From positions 124,001 through 188,000 of the forward strand of contig NZ_JNAM01000006.1 of NCBI RefSeq assembly GCF_000759975.1: a stretch of 64,000 nt of DNA, read 5' to 3'. Made by a program: the position numbers and the translations under genes. The stretch comes from Prochlorococcus marinus str. MIT 9302 (GTDB taxonomy: Bacteria > Cyanobacteriota > Cyanobacteriia > PCC-6307 > Cyanobiaceae). This document shows positions 18,975-27,619 of this stretch, piece by piece (positions within the stretch are counted from its first letter, which is position 1; the number at the start of each line of letters is the position of its first letter). The notes under the pieces were generated by a model. The model was not told where the DNA came from. It worked only from the letters and a program-made list of their open reading frames with translations, and made no database searches.

Positions 18975-19394
18975 ATGGATGCAACACTAGTTAAAGATAT
19001 CGGAATTAAAGCATTATTAGTTGGCGGAGCAGTACTAGTTTCTTTTTGGACTTTTAATGCAGTCAAATTAGTTATAAGCGCCAGAGGAATTAACCCATTA
19101 GTAAGAAAGTTTTTTGATCAAATCGCTGCTGGCAGAATTGATGCAGCGTATGGTTTGACTACAAAAACTTATAAAACTCATGTTAAGCGCCAAGACTTTC
19201 TGAAATTTTTAGCTAGTTTAAACCTCAATAAATACAGAAATTTAAAATCAGGAAGACCTAGAGTCCAAGAAGATCAAATCATAATAACTTTGAATTTAAA
19301 ATCAGAAGACAAACAAGATGAGCTCCCATTAGATTTTACTTTCGCAAAAACTGACAATGATTGGAAAATAGACAGAATAGCTAAAGTGAATTAA
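18975..19394 (+). CDS. Membrane-anchored small protein, NTF2-like fold suspected
   Basis: 139 residues. One transmembrane helix near residues 11-32 (IKALLVGGAVLVSFWTFNAV) is followed by a soluble domain of about 100 residues. KFFDQIAAGRIDAAYGLTTK near 47-66 and a final beta-rich part ending DFTFAKTDNDWKIDRIAKV resemble DUF4878/NTF2-like domains, where such an amphipathic helix and a closing W-K-I-D/x strand recur. No catalytic residues are evident. It stands 9 bp before the DNA ligase gene, so the two are probably co-transcribed, but no functional link is evident. Confidence 0.75.
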   Translation: MDATLVKDIGIKALLVGGAVLVSFWTFNAVKLVISARGINPLVRKFFDQIAAGRIDAAYGLTTKTYKTHVKRQDFLKFLASLNLNKYRNLKSGRPRVQEDQIIITLNLKSEDKQDELPLDFTFAKTDNDWKIDRIAKVN

Positions 19395-19403
19395 TAATTT
19401 CTT

Positions 19404-20732
19404 GTGAGGCAAAAAGAATTGTTTAAAGAAGAAATAATACATCAATTAGAATTACACCCAAGTAGATTAGATAAAGAAAAAATCATCTCAGAAGCAATGG
19501 AAGATGGTATAGATGATTTTTTTGAAGGTATCCGTATGGCACTTGATCCATTGGTAACTTTTGGTGTAAAAATTGTTCCTGAGAAAGAGAGTGAAAAAAG
19601 TCAAAATTTTTTATGGGAAGATTTTAGAAAATTAGCCAATAAGCTTATGCAAAGAGAACTTACTGGTCACGCTGCTCGCGATGCAATTCTTACAGCTATG
19701 GAATCTGCAACAAAAGAAGAGTGGAATGGATTTTACAGACGAGTTTTAATTAAAGATCTTAGATGTGGTGTATCTGAAAAAACAATCAACAAGATAGCAA
19801 AGAAATTTCCCAAATATGCTATTCCTATTTTTTCTTGTCCTTTAGCTCATGACAGTGCAAATCATGAAAAAAAAATGATCGGAAAGAAGCAAATTGAAAT
19901 CAAATTAGATGGTGTACGCGTCTTAACTATTATTAGACAAAATAAAGTAGAAATGTTTTCTCGTAATGGGAAACAATTCCATAATTTTGGGCATATTATC
20001 TTAGAAATAGAAAACGTCTTAAAAGAAGACCCAGCACCTTATGACTTAGTACTCGATGGAGAAGTAATGAGCGCTAACTTTCAAGATTTAATGAAACAGG
20101 TACATAGAAAAGATGGCAAACAAACCAAAGACGCAGTTCTCCACCTATTTGATTTATGTCCCCTTGAAAACTTCCAAAAAGGGAGATGGAACACCAAACA
20201 AACAGCAAGAAGTTTATTAGTTAAAAAATGGGTAGCAAAACATTCTTTGCTTCTAAAACATATACAAACACTTGAATGGGAGAATGTAGATCTCGATACT
20301 ATTCAGGGACAGAAAAGATTTGTAGAGCTTAATAAATCTGCAGTGGAAGGTGGATATGAAGGAGTAATGATTAAAGATCCAGATGGTATGTATGAATGTA
20401 AAAGAACACATAGTTGGTTAAAAGCAAAACCTTTCATTGAAGTCACTTTAAAAGTTGTATCTGTAGAGGAAGGCACAGGTCGCAATAAAGGTAGACTGGG
20501 AGCAATCTTGGTAGAAGGGGAAGATGATGGGTATGAATACAGTCTTAGTTGCGGAAGCGGATTTAGTGATATCCAACGTGAAGAATATTGGTCAAAACGC
20601 AAGCATCTCCTTGGTCAACTTGTAGAAATCAGAGCTGATGCAAAAACTAAATCTAAGGATGGAGTGGCTTTTAGTCTTAGGTTTCCTAGATTCAAATGCT
20701 TTAGAGGATTTAAAGCTGGAGAAAAAGTTTAA
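19404..20732 (+). CDS. ATP-dependent DNA ligase
   Basis: 442 residues, GTG start. Motif I is QIEIKLDGVR with adenylated Lys at 167; motif III DLVLDGEVMS, motif IV EGVMIKDPDG, and motif V HSWLKAKPF follow, then an OB-fold domain (LKVVSVEEGTGRNKGRLGAI). An N-terminal helical domain (ELTGHAARDAILTAME, then LIKDLRCGVSEKTINKIAKK) resembles the T4 gp30-type ligases rather than LigD or LigC. It seals DNA nicks using ATP; the essential bacterial ligase (LigA) uses NAD. There is no Ku, LigD polymerase or nuclease gene beside it. A role in repair is inferred. Confidence 0.93.
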   Translation: MRQKELFKEEIIHQLELHPSRLDKEKIISEAMEDGIDDFFEGIRMALDPLVTFGVKIVPEKESEKSQNFLWEDFRKLANKLMQRELTGHAARDAILTAMESATKEEWNGFYRRVLIKDLRCGVSEKTINKIAKKFPKYAIPIFSCPLAHDSANHEKKMIGKKQIEIKLDGVRVLTIIRQNKVEMFSRNGKQFHNFGHIILEIENVLKEDPAPYDLVLDGEVMSANFQDLMKQVHRKDGKQTKDAVLHLFDLCPLENFQKGRWNTKQTARSLLVKKWVAKHSLLLKHIQTLEWENVDLDTIQGQKRFVELNKSAVEGGYEGVMIKDPDGMYECKRTHSWLKAKPFIEVTLKVVSVEEGTGRNKGRLGAILVEGEDDGYEYSLSCGSGFSDIQREEYWSKRKHLLGQLVEIRADAKTKSKDGVAFSLRFPRFKCFRGFKAGEKV

Positions 20733-20805
20733 ATTTTAAAAAATTATTCAACAAAGTAGTCAATGATAAATGTGGTTTTTAAATAAAAAAACTTAAAATA
20801 TTGGC

Positions 20806-20811
20806 TATAAA
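20806..20811 (+). promoter_or_regulatory. Putative -10 box ahead of a short ORF
   Basis: TATAAA 14 bp upstream of the ATG of the 55-residue ORF, after a 73-bp A+T-rich spacer downstream of the ligase gene. There is no clear -35. Confidence 0.25.
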
Positions 20812-20825
20812 ATATAAAAATAATT

Positions 20826-20993
20826 ATGAGGACTTTTGAGAGACTTATGACACAGAAAACAGTTTTCAACTACATAAAAACACCTTGTGGACAGGCAAAA
20901 TATATCGAATTAGAAGCCAATAAAACTTTGTCAGGTAAAGTTAGGCTATTTTGGTTTATCTTAATTGCATCTATTAGAGATTGGAATATTTAA
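20826..20993 (+). CDS. Short orphan ORF, 55 aa (possible small protein)
   Basis: The frame runs ATG (20826) to TAA (20991-20993), with an internal Met at residue 8 (MTQKTVFNYIKTPCGQAKYI) that may be the real start, giving 48 residues. The C-terminal part has a short hydrophobic segment RLFWFILIASIRDW, so a peripheral or single-span membrane peptide is possible. It occupies the largest otherwise gene-free gap in the window (20733-21003). I do not recognise the family. Residue composition looks protein-like, but coding status rests only on the open frame and position. Confidence 0.5.
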   Translation: MRTFERLMTQKTVFNYIKTPCGQAKYIELEANKTLSGKVRLFWFILIASIRDWNI

Positions 20994-21003
20994 GATTAAA
21001 TTC

Positions 21004-21600
21004 TTAGGAGTTTTCAAAATATTCTCTGGAATATTTAGCTAAAAAATATACGACTAAAGAAGTTGAAATAATTCCAATGATAGTCAAATACAAATTATTT
21101 GGTGATTGCACATTTTTTAACTCCTGGAGACTTTTTGCCAAACTACCTATTGAACAATAAAGAAAAGTTCCTGGAATAATTCCAAGAAGGCCAAGGGAGA
21201 AATCTCTAAATTTAATATTATTCAAACCATAAAAATAATTTAGAATACTAAATGGAAATATCGGAGATAATCTCGCTAAAAAAATTAATTTAAGTCCGCC
21301 TTTTTCTACTACTTTCTCCATAACACTTAATTTTGGATAAAGGCTAAAAAGGTTTTTTAGCTTTTTTGCAAAAAAAGTTTTTGATAAAAAAAATGCAACT
21401 GATGCCCCAATGGAAGCGGAAATGAAAACGATAATTGATCCTAAATATGAACCATATAAAAAACCTGATAATAAAGATAACCAAGAAGCTGGAAGTATTA
21501 ATAAAACAATTAAAATATAAATAAAAACAAACGATAAGATGCCGATTCCAGTATTAAAAAAAAAAGACAAATTATAAATATTTTCTAGGAATATATTCAT
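21004..21600 (-). CDS. TVP38/TMEM64 (DedA-superfamily, SNARE-associated) membrane protein
   Basis: 198 residues from the ATG at 21598-21600 (an in-frame TTG lies two codons upstream and would overlap valS by 4 bp). It has about five hydrophobic segments. Family features: LILPASWLSLLSGFLYGSYLG near residues 36-56, a central SASIGASVAFFLSKTF, and LIFLARLSPIFPFSILNYFYG (R-L-x-P-x-x-P-F), then GIIPGTFLYCSIGSL. DedA-superfamily proteins are candidate lipid carriers or scramblases and affect membrane integrity; the substrate is unknown. It directly follows valS on the same strand. Confidence 0.87.
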   Translation of the reverse strand: MNIFLENIYNLSFFFNTGIGILSFVFIYILIVLLILPASWLSLLSGFLYGSYLGSIIVFISASIGASVAFFLSKTFFAKKLKNLFSLYPKLSVMEKVVEKGGLKLIFLARLSPIFPFSILNYFYGLNNIKFRDFSLGLLGIIPGTFLYCSIGSLAKSLQELKNVQSPNNLYLTIIGIISTSLVVYFLAKYSREYFENS

Positions 21601-21602
21601 TC

Positions 21603-24359
21603 TCAATTCAATAGTTCGAGTTTTTTTGTAATTCTCTCCTTTTGCGCCGAACCCTCATTTAATTTAAATCTGCATTCATCAACAATATCTTTTGGAGCCT
21701 TATCAACGAAATTTTTATTAGATAATCTCTTATTTAAATTTTCTAATTCAATAGTCACCTTTTTTAAATCCTTGGTTAACCTTTCCTTTAATGCATCTAT
21801 ATTTACAAAATCCTGAAAAGGTAAGTAAACCTCTAAATCACTAATTATCCCAGAAAAAGATTTAGCAAACTCTTTTTTATCAACAGCATTAGTTTTAAAA
21901 ATAAATACTTCAGAAGATTTAGTTAAGGTTTGAATATCGTCAACTAAAGTTTTTAAAAAATCAATCAATTCATCATTGTCTGAAATTAAATATACAGGAC
22001 CTTTTTCTGATGGCTTAAGACCTAATTCAGCTCTCAAATTTCTAATCAGCCTAATAATTTCAAAGAGTTGCTGAAAGGAATTATCAAGCTTATTATCAAC
22101 AAATTTATTTTCGTGAATTGGCCATTTTTGAAGAGATAATAATGCATTATCTGGTTTTAGTTGCAGCACATGCCAAAGTTCCTCAGTAATGTGCGGCATA
22201 AAAGGATGAATCATTACCAAAATATCATTGAGCACTTTTATTAAAACTTTTTCAGATATTTGTCTATTTTTAGTCTCTTTATTATTAAACCTTTGTTTAG
22301 CAAATTCTACATACCAGTCACAAAAATCATTCCATGCAAATTCATATAGAAGTTTCGCAGATTCTCCCAATTTATATTCTTTCAACAAAACAGCGACTTT
22401 TATATTTACCTGATTCAATTTCGATAAAATCCACTTATCACATAACTCTAAAGCATTTTCATCACTCTCATTAAGCGAATAATTATTGTTAGAAGTTTTA
22501 TTAATTAACACAAATTTAGTTGCATTCCATAATTTATTAGCAAAATTTCTTGAAGCTTCAACAGTTGAAGATGTATCTTTTTTCCTATCAAAATCAAGCC
22601 GGATATCTTGTCCAGCGCCTGCAACTTCTCGAATTAAAGCAAATCGTAGAGCATCAGAACCATATTTATCAATTAATAGTATTGGATCAATACCATTACC
22701 TGAACTTTTACTCATTTTTTTATTGTTTTCATCTCGAACTAGACCATGAATATAAACATCCTTAAAAGGAATATTATTCGTAAAAGTATTCCCCATCATT
22801 GTCATTCTGGCCACCCAGAAGAAAATAATATCGAAACCAGTAACAAGAACATTATTTGGATACCATTTTTTAAAATCCGGATCATTTGTATTTGGCCAAC
22901 CAAGGGTTGAAAAAGGCCATAAACCACTTGAAAACCATGTATCCAAAACATCTTTATCACGAACCAATTTAATATTTAATCCAAATTTTTTATTAGCTTC
23001 GATTAAGGCATCTTCTTCATTTCTCGCAACGATATATGGAGTATTTTGTTCTATTGAGTCTTGAGAGTCATCTAAAACATACCATGCTGGTATTTGGTGC
23101 CCCCACCACAATTGCCGACTGATACACCAATCGTTAATATTCTCTAACCAATCCTTATAAACTTTCTCCCAGCGTGGAGGAATAAACGATGGTTTTTTAG
23201 AATCAATTTCATTAAGACATCCTTGTGATATATCATCCATTTTCAAAAACCATTGTGTTGACAATAAAGGTTCAATTGGCACCTTACCTCTATCAGAAAA
23301 AGGAACAGTATGTTTATAATCCTCTATCTTTGTCAAAAGGCCTAAGTTATCCAATTCTTTGATAATTTTCTTTCTAGCCTCATATCTATCTAAATTTTGA
23401 AAAATACCTGCATTAATATTTAAAGTTCCATCTTTGTTCATTACATTAATCTGTTTTAAATTATGCCTTTTTCCTATTGCAAAATCATTTGGATCATGGG
23501 CTGGAGTAACCTTCACACAACCCGTACCAAAATCTTTATCAACATGTGAATCAGCGATAATAGGTATTTCTCTATCAACAAAAGGGACTTTTACTTTGAC
23601 ACCAATAAATTCTTTATATCTATCATCATTAGGATTAACTGCAACAGCAGTATCACCCAAAAGAGTTTCTGGTCTTGTTGTCGCAACTTCTAAGTACTTA
23701 TCTAACTGTTCACCACTTTCAGAAATTAAAGGGTATTTAAAATGCCATAAATGACCATTTACTTCTTGCATTTCAACTTCAAGATCACTTACAGCAGATT
23801 GAGATTCAGGGCACCAATTAACCAAATATTCGCCTCTATAAATTAAATTCTTTTTATAGAGAATATTAAAAGCCTCAATAACTGCTTCATTTAATTTTTG
23901 ATCAAGAGTAAATCTTTCTCTACTCCAGTCAACTGAATATCCTATCCTTTTTAATTGAGAAACTATTCTTCCACCACTTTGTTCTTTCCAGTTCCATGCT
24001 CTTTTAAGAAATTCATCTCTTCCAATATCCTCGCTTGTTTTACCTTCGCTTTTTAATTGTTTTTCGAGAATAGTTTGAACAGCTATTGAAGCATGATCAG
24101 TTCCTGGTAAACACAAAACATTCTTACCTAAAAGTCTTTGAAAACGTACTACAACATCTATCAAAGCGGTATTAAATGCATGTCCCATATGCAAAGATCC
24201 AGTTACATTTGGTGGCGGAATAACAACACAAAAAGGCTCTCCATCATCATCAGGGTTAGGACTAAACGCCTTTAGACTTTCCCATTTTTCTTGCCACTTT
24301 TTCTCTACTTCAAAAGGTGAATAATTCTCTAAAGATAATTGATCATTCATCTCTGTCAT
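21603..24359 (-). CDS. valS: Valyl-tRNA synthetase
   Basis: 918 residues from the ATG at 24357-24359 (an in-frame TTG two codons upstream is less likely). Class I enzyme: PPPNVTGSLHMGHAFN holds the HIGH-type motif, and NNKKMSKSSGNGIDP the KMSKS loop. The long insert after the first motif is the editing domain that clears mischarged Thr. GHQIPAWYV and DVLDTWFSSGLWPFS are also characteristic. The C-terminus is a Lys/Leu-rich coiled coil (about 850-918) for tRNA binding. A tRNA-Val gene lies about 450 bp upstream on the same strand. Confidence 0.97.
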   Translation of the reverse strand: MTEMNDQLSLENYSPFEVEKKWQEKWESLKAFSPNPDDDGEPFCVVIPPPNVTGSLHMGHAFNTALIDVVVRFQRLLGKNVLCLPGTDHASIAVQTILEKQLKSEGKTSEDIGRDEFLKRAWNWKEQSGGRIVSQLKRIGYSVDWSRERFTLDQKLNEAVIEAFNILYKKNLIYRGEYLVNWCPESQSAVSDLEVEMQEVNGHLWHFKYPLISESGEQLDKYLEVATTRPETLLGDTAVAVNPNDDRYKEFIGVKVKVPFVDREIPIIADSHVDKDFGTGCVKVTPAHDPNDFAIGKRHNLKQINVMNKDGTLNINAGIFQNLDRYEARKKIIKELDNLGLLTKIEDYKHTVPFSDRGKVPIEPLLSTQWFLKMDDISQGCLNEIDSKKPSFIPPRWEKVYKDWLENINDWCISRQLWWGHQIPAWYVLDDSQDSIEQNTPYIVARNEEDALIEANKKFGLNIKLVRDKDVLDTWFSSGLWPFSTLGWPNTNDPDFKKWYPNNVLVTGFDIIFFWVARMTMMGNTFTNNIPFKDVYIHGLVRDENNKKMSKSSGNGIDPILLIDKYGSDALRFALIREVAGAGQDIRLDFDRKKDTSSTVEASRNFANKLWNATKFVLINKTSNNNYSLNESDENALELCDKWILSKLNQVNIKVAVLLKEYKLGESAKLLYEFAWNDFCDWYVEFAKQRFNNKETKNRQISEKVLIKVLNDILVMIHPFMPHITEELWHVLQLKPDNALLSLQKWPIHENKFVDNKLDNSFQQLFEIIRLIRNLRAELGLKPSEKGPVYLISDNDELIDFLKTLVDDIQTLTKSSEVFIFKTNAVDKKEFAKSFSGIISDLEVYLPFQDFVNIDALKERLTKDLKKVTIELENLNKRLSNKNFVDKAPKDIVDECRFKLNEGSAQKERITKKLELLN

Positions 24360-24456
24360 GTGCAAATTTTATTTCAATAAACTTTTTGTTTATTTTATCT
24401 TGAGAGCAGCCAATTAATGAAAATAATATTAGTTTGAAAAAAAAGACACATACATT

Positions 24457-24798
24457 CTACAAAAGTTTGAAGCCAGAACCACAGGAACAACGTTTTGCAT
24501 TTTTTGGTGTTGAAATAAGAAATCCACCACCGCTCAAATCACCGTAATAATCTAATTTTAAATCTTTCAGTAAATTAAACTTTTTTACATCCGCGTATAA
24601 AGTTACTCCTTCAGTTCTTGAAATAGGGGATCCATTAGATGTACCTGGCCTTAATTTAATATGCATCCATCCTTCGGAACAATTTTTATCCTCTACCAAA
24701 TCAATCGACATTTCTCCTGGAGAACCTCCAAAAGAAGCTTGCCTAGATAGTTCTGAAGCAGCGCTTTGACTGATTGAAAGATTGACGATCTCAGTCAT
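24457..24798 (-). CDS. A-type Fe-S cluster assembly/carrier protein (IscA/HesB family)
   Basis: 113 residues from the ATG at 24796-24798; a longer frame to 24843 would run into the tRNA gene and is rejected. The C-terminus RCSCGSGFKLL has the paired Cys (104, 106) of A-type carriers. The usual first-Cys loop (G-G-C-S-G) is not canonical; the nearest is Cys40 in DKNCSEGW, so cluster ligation may differ from IscA/SufA. GDLSGGGFLISTPKNAKRCS matches the family core. A-type proteins take part in loading Fe-S clusters onto apoproteins. It starts 15 bp after the tRNA-Val end on the same strand and could be co-transcribed. Confidence 0.85.
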   Translation of the reverse strand: MTEIVNLSISQSAASELSRQASFGGSPGEMSIDLVEDKNCSEGWMHIKLRPGTSNGSPISRTEGVTLYADVKKFNLLKDLKLDYYGDLSGGGFLISTPKNAKRCSCGSGFKLL

Positions 24799-24813
24799 TA
24801 GAAAAATAATAAA

Positions 24814-24885
<72 letters not shown>

Positions 24886-24983
24886 TCATGATAAATCATT
24901 CTAATAGATGAAGTTGAAAAATTTATACTAAGTATTTAAATATTTCATGATTGAGGCAAAATTGAATTAATAAAATATATCCT

Positions 24984-25838
24984 ATGTCCTCAAACAATAG
25001 ATATAAATTGGAAAACAATTCCGATTTAGAGACTATAAATAGTTTTAAAATCTTAATATCTAATATCAAAGCATTAAAAGATAAAACTTGGGGTTGCCCA
25101 TGGCAGAAAATACAGTCTCATATATCGTTGATCCCATTTTTGTATGAAGAAAGTAATGAATTTATAGATGCGATATATGAAAAAAATACAGATAACATAT
25201 GTGAAGAGTTAGGAGATCTTTTATTACAAGTAATGCTTCATGCTGAAATCGGTTACGAAGAAAAAGAATTTGAACTAAATGATGTTATAAAAAATCTAAA
25301 TAAGAAAATTATTAATAGACATCCATATATTTTTAACAAAAAAGAAAAAGTATCATTAAAAAAATCACAACAGATATGGGGAAATATAAAAAATTTAGAA
25401 AAAGAAGCACCTCATATGAAATCTTCAATTAGTAGAAATTTAAATTTGAAAATTAAAAATTTACCTCCAACGATTGGTACAGATAAAATCACAAATGTTG
25501 TTAAAGAACATGGTTTCAAGTGGGAAAGTACTGATGAGATTTTTAAAAAGTTAGAAGAAGAGATAAACGAATTAAAAGAGGCAATTAAATGCAAAAATGA
25601 TTCAGATATAAAAAATGAATTTGGGGATATTTACTTTACCCTTCTGAATCTCTCAAACTTTTTAAAAATAAATCCTGATTCAGCTCTTCAAAAAACTAAT
25701 ATAAAATTTTTAGATAGATTTTCAATCGTCGAAGAGCATGCAGGAGATAATATTAAAAAACAAACTCCCAAAGACTTTCAAAGGCTTTGGCAAATAGCCA
25801 AGCAAAAACTGGAGGAGAAAATTCCTAAAAGCAAATGA
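24984..25838 (+). CDS. mazG: Nucleoside triphosphate pyrophosphohydrolase, MazG
   Basis: 284 residues, the two-domain length. MazG hydrolyses (d)NTPs to NMP and PPi and is linked to nucleotide cleaning and, in some species, (p)ppGpp control. TWGCPWQKIQSHISLIPFLY and EESNEFIDAI, then EELGDLLLQVMLHAEI, give the first domain's E-E-x-x-E...E-x-x-D metal motif; EEEINELKEAI and NEFGDIYFTLLNLS give the second. The stop overlaps the speE start by 4 bp (ATGA), indicating coupled translation. Confidence 0.93.
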   Translation: MSSNNRYKLENNSDLETINSFKILISNIKALKDKTWGCPWQKIQSHISLIPFLYEESNEFIDAIYEKNTDNICEELGDLLLQVMLHAEIGYEEKEFELNDVIKNLNKKIINRHPYIFNKKEKVSLKKSQQIWGNIKNLEKEAPHMKSSISRNLNLKIKNLPPTIGTDKITNVVKEHGFKWESTDEIFKKLEEEINELKEAIKCKNDSDIKNEFGDIYFTLLNLSNFLKINPDSALQKTNIKFLDRFSIVEEHAGDNIKKQTPKDFQRLWQIAKQKLEEKIPKSK

Positions 25839-26686
25839 AAAATATTACAACATGGATAGATGAATATCATAAAGGCTCAAGATTCGGCCTAAATGGGAAA
25901 ATTCTAATTAAAAAAACCTCAAAATATCAAGAAATTATTGTTATTGAAAATGAATATTATGGTAGAGCTTTAATGTTAGATGGTTGCTGGATGACATCAT
26001 TAAAAGACGAGAAATATTATCATGAGTGTCTTGTGCATCCCGCATTAAGTAGCATTGACGAAAAATCTAGTGTACTAATTATTGGCGGTGGTGACGGTGG
26101 TACTGTAAGAGAATGCGTTAAATATTCTCAAATATCAAAAATTGATCTAGTAGAAATTGATGAGGAGGTAATCAAAATATCTAAAAAATTTCTAAAAGAA
26201 ATTGGAGGCGAAGCATGGAATGACAAAAGATTAGAAATACATATTGATGATGGTGTTAAATGGGTAAAAAAAACAAGAGATAATTTTTACGACGTTATAT
26301 TTATAGATTGTTCAGATCCCTCAGAATTTTCAAATTTATTATTTTCAGATTATTTTTATGAAGAATGTAAAAGAATACTTACACCAAAGGGGATATTAGC
26401 AACGCAAAGCGAATCTCCTGAATCCTTCAAAAATATTCACATAAATATTTTGAAAAACCTAAAAAATATATTTAAAGTTTCTGAAACTATGTATTCCTTT
26501 GTACCTATATATCCAAGCGGGATTTGGAGTTGGACATTCGCTTCTTCAGAAGATCTAAATTTATCAAAGCAAAATTATGATGAGGCCCTAAAAATAGAAA
26601 AAGGATGTGAAATTTGGAATTTAAATTTTCAAAATGCAGCATTCAAAATGATGCCAAATAAAATTATAAAAGAACTAGATTCATAA
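25835..26686 (+). CDS. speE: Spermidine synthase (polyamine aminopropyltransferase)
   Basis: 283 residues. It transfers an aminopropyl group from decarboxylated S-adenosylmethionine to putrescine. VLIIGGGDGGTVREC is the glycine-rich nucleoside-binding loop, DLVEIDEEVI contains the acidic ribose ligand, and DVIFIDCSDPSEFSNLLFS holds the catalytic Asp region; QSESPES follows. YHECLVHPAL near residue 65 is also conserved. Translationally coupled to mazG and 1 bp from the agmatinase-family gene, it forms a polyamine module. Confidence 0.94.
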   Translation: MKNITTWIDEYHKGSRFGLNGKILIKKTSKYQEIIVIENEYYGRALMLDGCWMTSLKDEKYYHECLVHPALSSIDEKSSVLIIGGGDGGTVRECVKYSQISKIDLVEIDEEVIKISKKFLKEIGGEAWNDKRLEIHIDDGVKWVKKTRDNFYDVIFIDCSDPSEFSNLLFSDYFYEECKRILTPKGILATQSESPESFKNIHINILKNLKNIFKVSETMYSFVPIYPSGIWSWTFASSEDLNLSKQNYDEALKIEKGCEIWNLNFQNAAFKMMPNKIIKELDS

Positions 26687-26687
26687 G

Positions 26688-27569
26688 ATGACAAAAAATA
26701 TATTTGATAACGAAAATGCAATTTATATGGGAGCAAAAAGAAGTCCTGAGAATTGCTCAATTGGTATATTTGGAGTTAATTATGATGGGACATGTTCGTT
26801 TAAACCAGGAGCAAGATTTGGTCCAGAAGCAATAAGACAAGTCAGTTCTTGTTTAGAAACATATTGTCCAAAAATAAAAAAAGACTTAGAGGATATTATG
26901 TATGTTGATTTTGGATCAATACTAATTGATAAAAATGACTCAAAGTCCGTTATTGAATCGGTTAAATCAGCAACAAATTATTTAATTAGTAAAAGCCTAA
27001 TTCCTATTATGCTTGGAGGCGAACACTCTATAACAAGAGGTGCTATTGAAGCATTAGTAAAAAAATTTCCAGATTTGATATTGGTTCAACTTGATGCTCA
27101 TGCAGATTTAAGAGAATCATATATAGGAAATGAACATAGTCATGCTTGTACTATGAAAAGATGCCTAGAAGTGCTACCTGAAAAGAAAATTTTGCAAGTA
27201 GGAATTAGAAGTGGGACTAAGGAAGAATTTGAAATTATGCATTACAACAACCAATTAGTTAACTTTTGTCCAGGCGAAAATGCACATGAGTTAAAACAAG
27301 CTCTTCTACCATACGCTAATTCTCCAATCTATTTAACAATAGATTTAGATTGGTTTGATCCCAGTTTATTAGCAGGGACGGGCACTCCAGAACCGGGAGG
27401 ATTTTTTTGGAATGATTTTGAAGAAATACTGAAAACTTTAAAAGACTTTAGAATTGTTGCTTCAGATATTGTGGAATTATCTCCAGAAATTGATAAGAGC
27501 GGAGTAAGTAGCATAGTTGCAGCCAAAGTACTTAGAAGCTTAATTTTGTCATTAGATAATATGCAATAA
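26688..27569 (+). CDS. speB: Agmatinase-family ureohydrolase
   Basis: 293 residues. Ureohydrolases use a two-Mn centre; here the ligands are seen in GGEHSITRGAI, LDAHADLR, and TIDLDWFDPSL. GVNYDGTCSFKPGARFGPEA and FVASD-like SDIVELSP complete the pattern. Agmatinase releases urea and putrescine from agmatine, and the adjacency to speE, which uses putrescine, supports this over arginase or guanidine-type paralogues. The symbol is by context. Arginine decarboxylase is not in the window. Confidence 0.88.
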   Translation: MTKNIFDNENAIYMGAKRSPENCSIGIFGVNYDGTCSFKPGARFGPEAIRQVSSCLETYCPKIKKDLEDIMYVDFGSILIDKNDSKSVIESVKSATNYLISKSLIPIMLGGEHSITRGAIEALVKKFPDLILVQLDAHADLRESYIGNEHSHACTMKRCLEVLPEKKILQVGIRSGTKEEFEIMHYNNQLVNFCPGENAHELKQALLPYANSPIYLTIDLDWFDPSLLAGTGTPEPGGFFWNDFEEILKTLKDFRIVASDIVELSPEIDKSGVSSIVAAKVLRSLILSLDNMQ

Positions 27570-27619
27570 AAAATTTCTAAACTACAGTGTAAAAATACTA
27601 AATACAAACTAAATATTTC

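Noticed and set aside
27570-27619. Glycine riboswitch ahead of gcvT
   Set aside because: Only 50 bp of A+T-rich sequence; too short and lacking the conserved structure.
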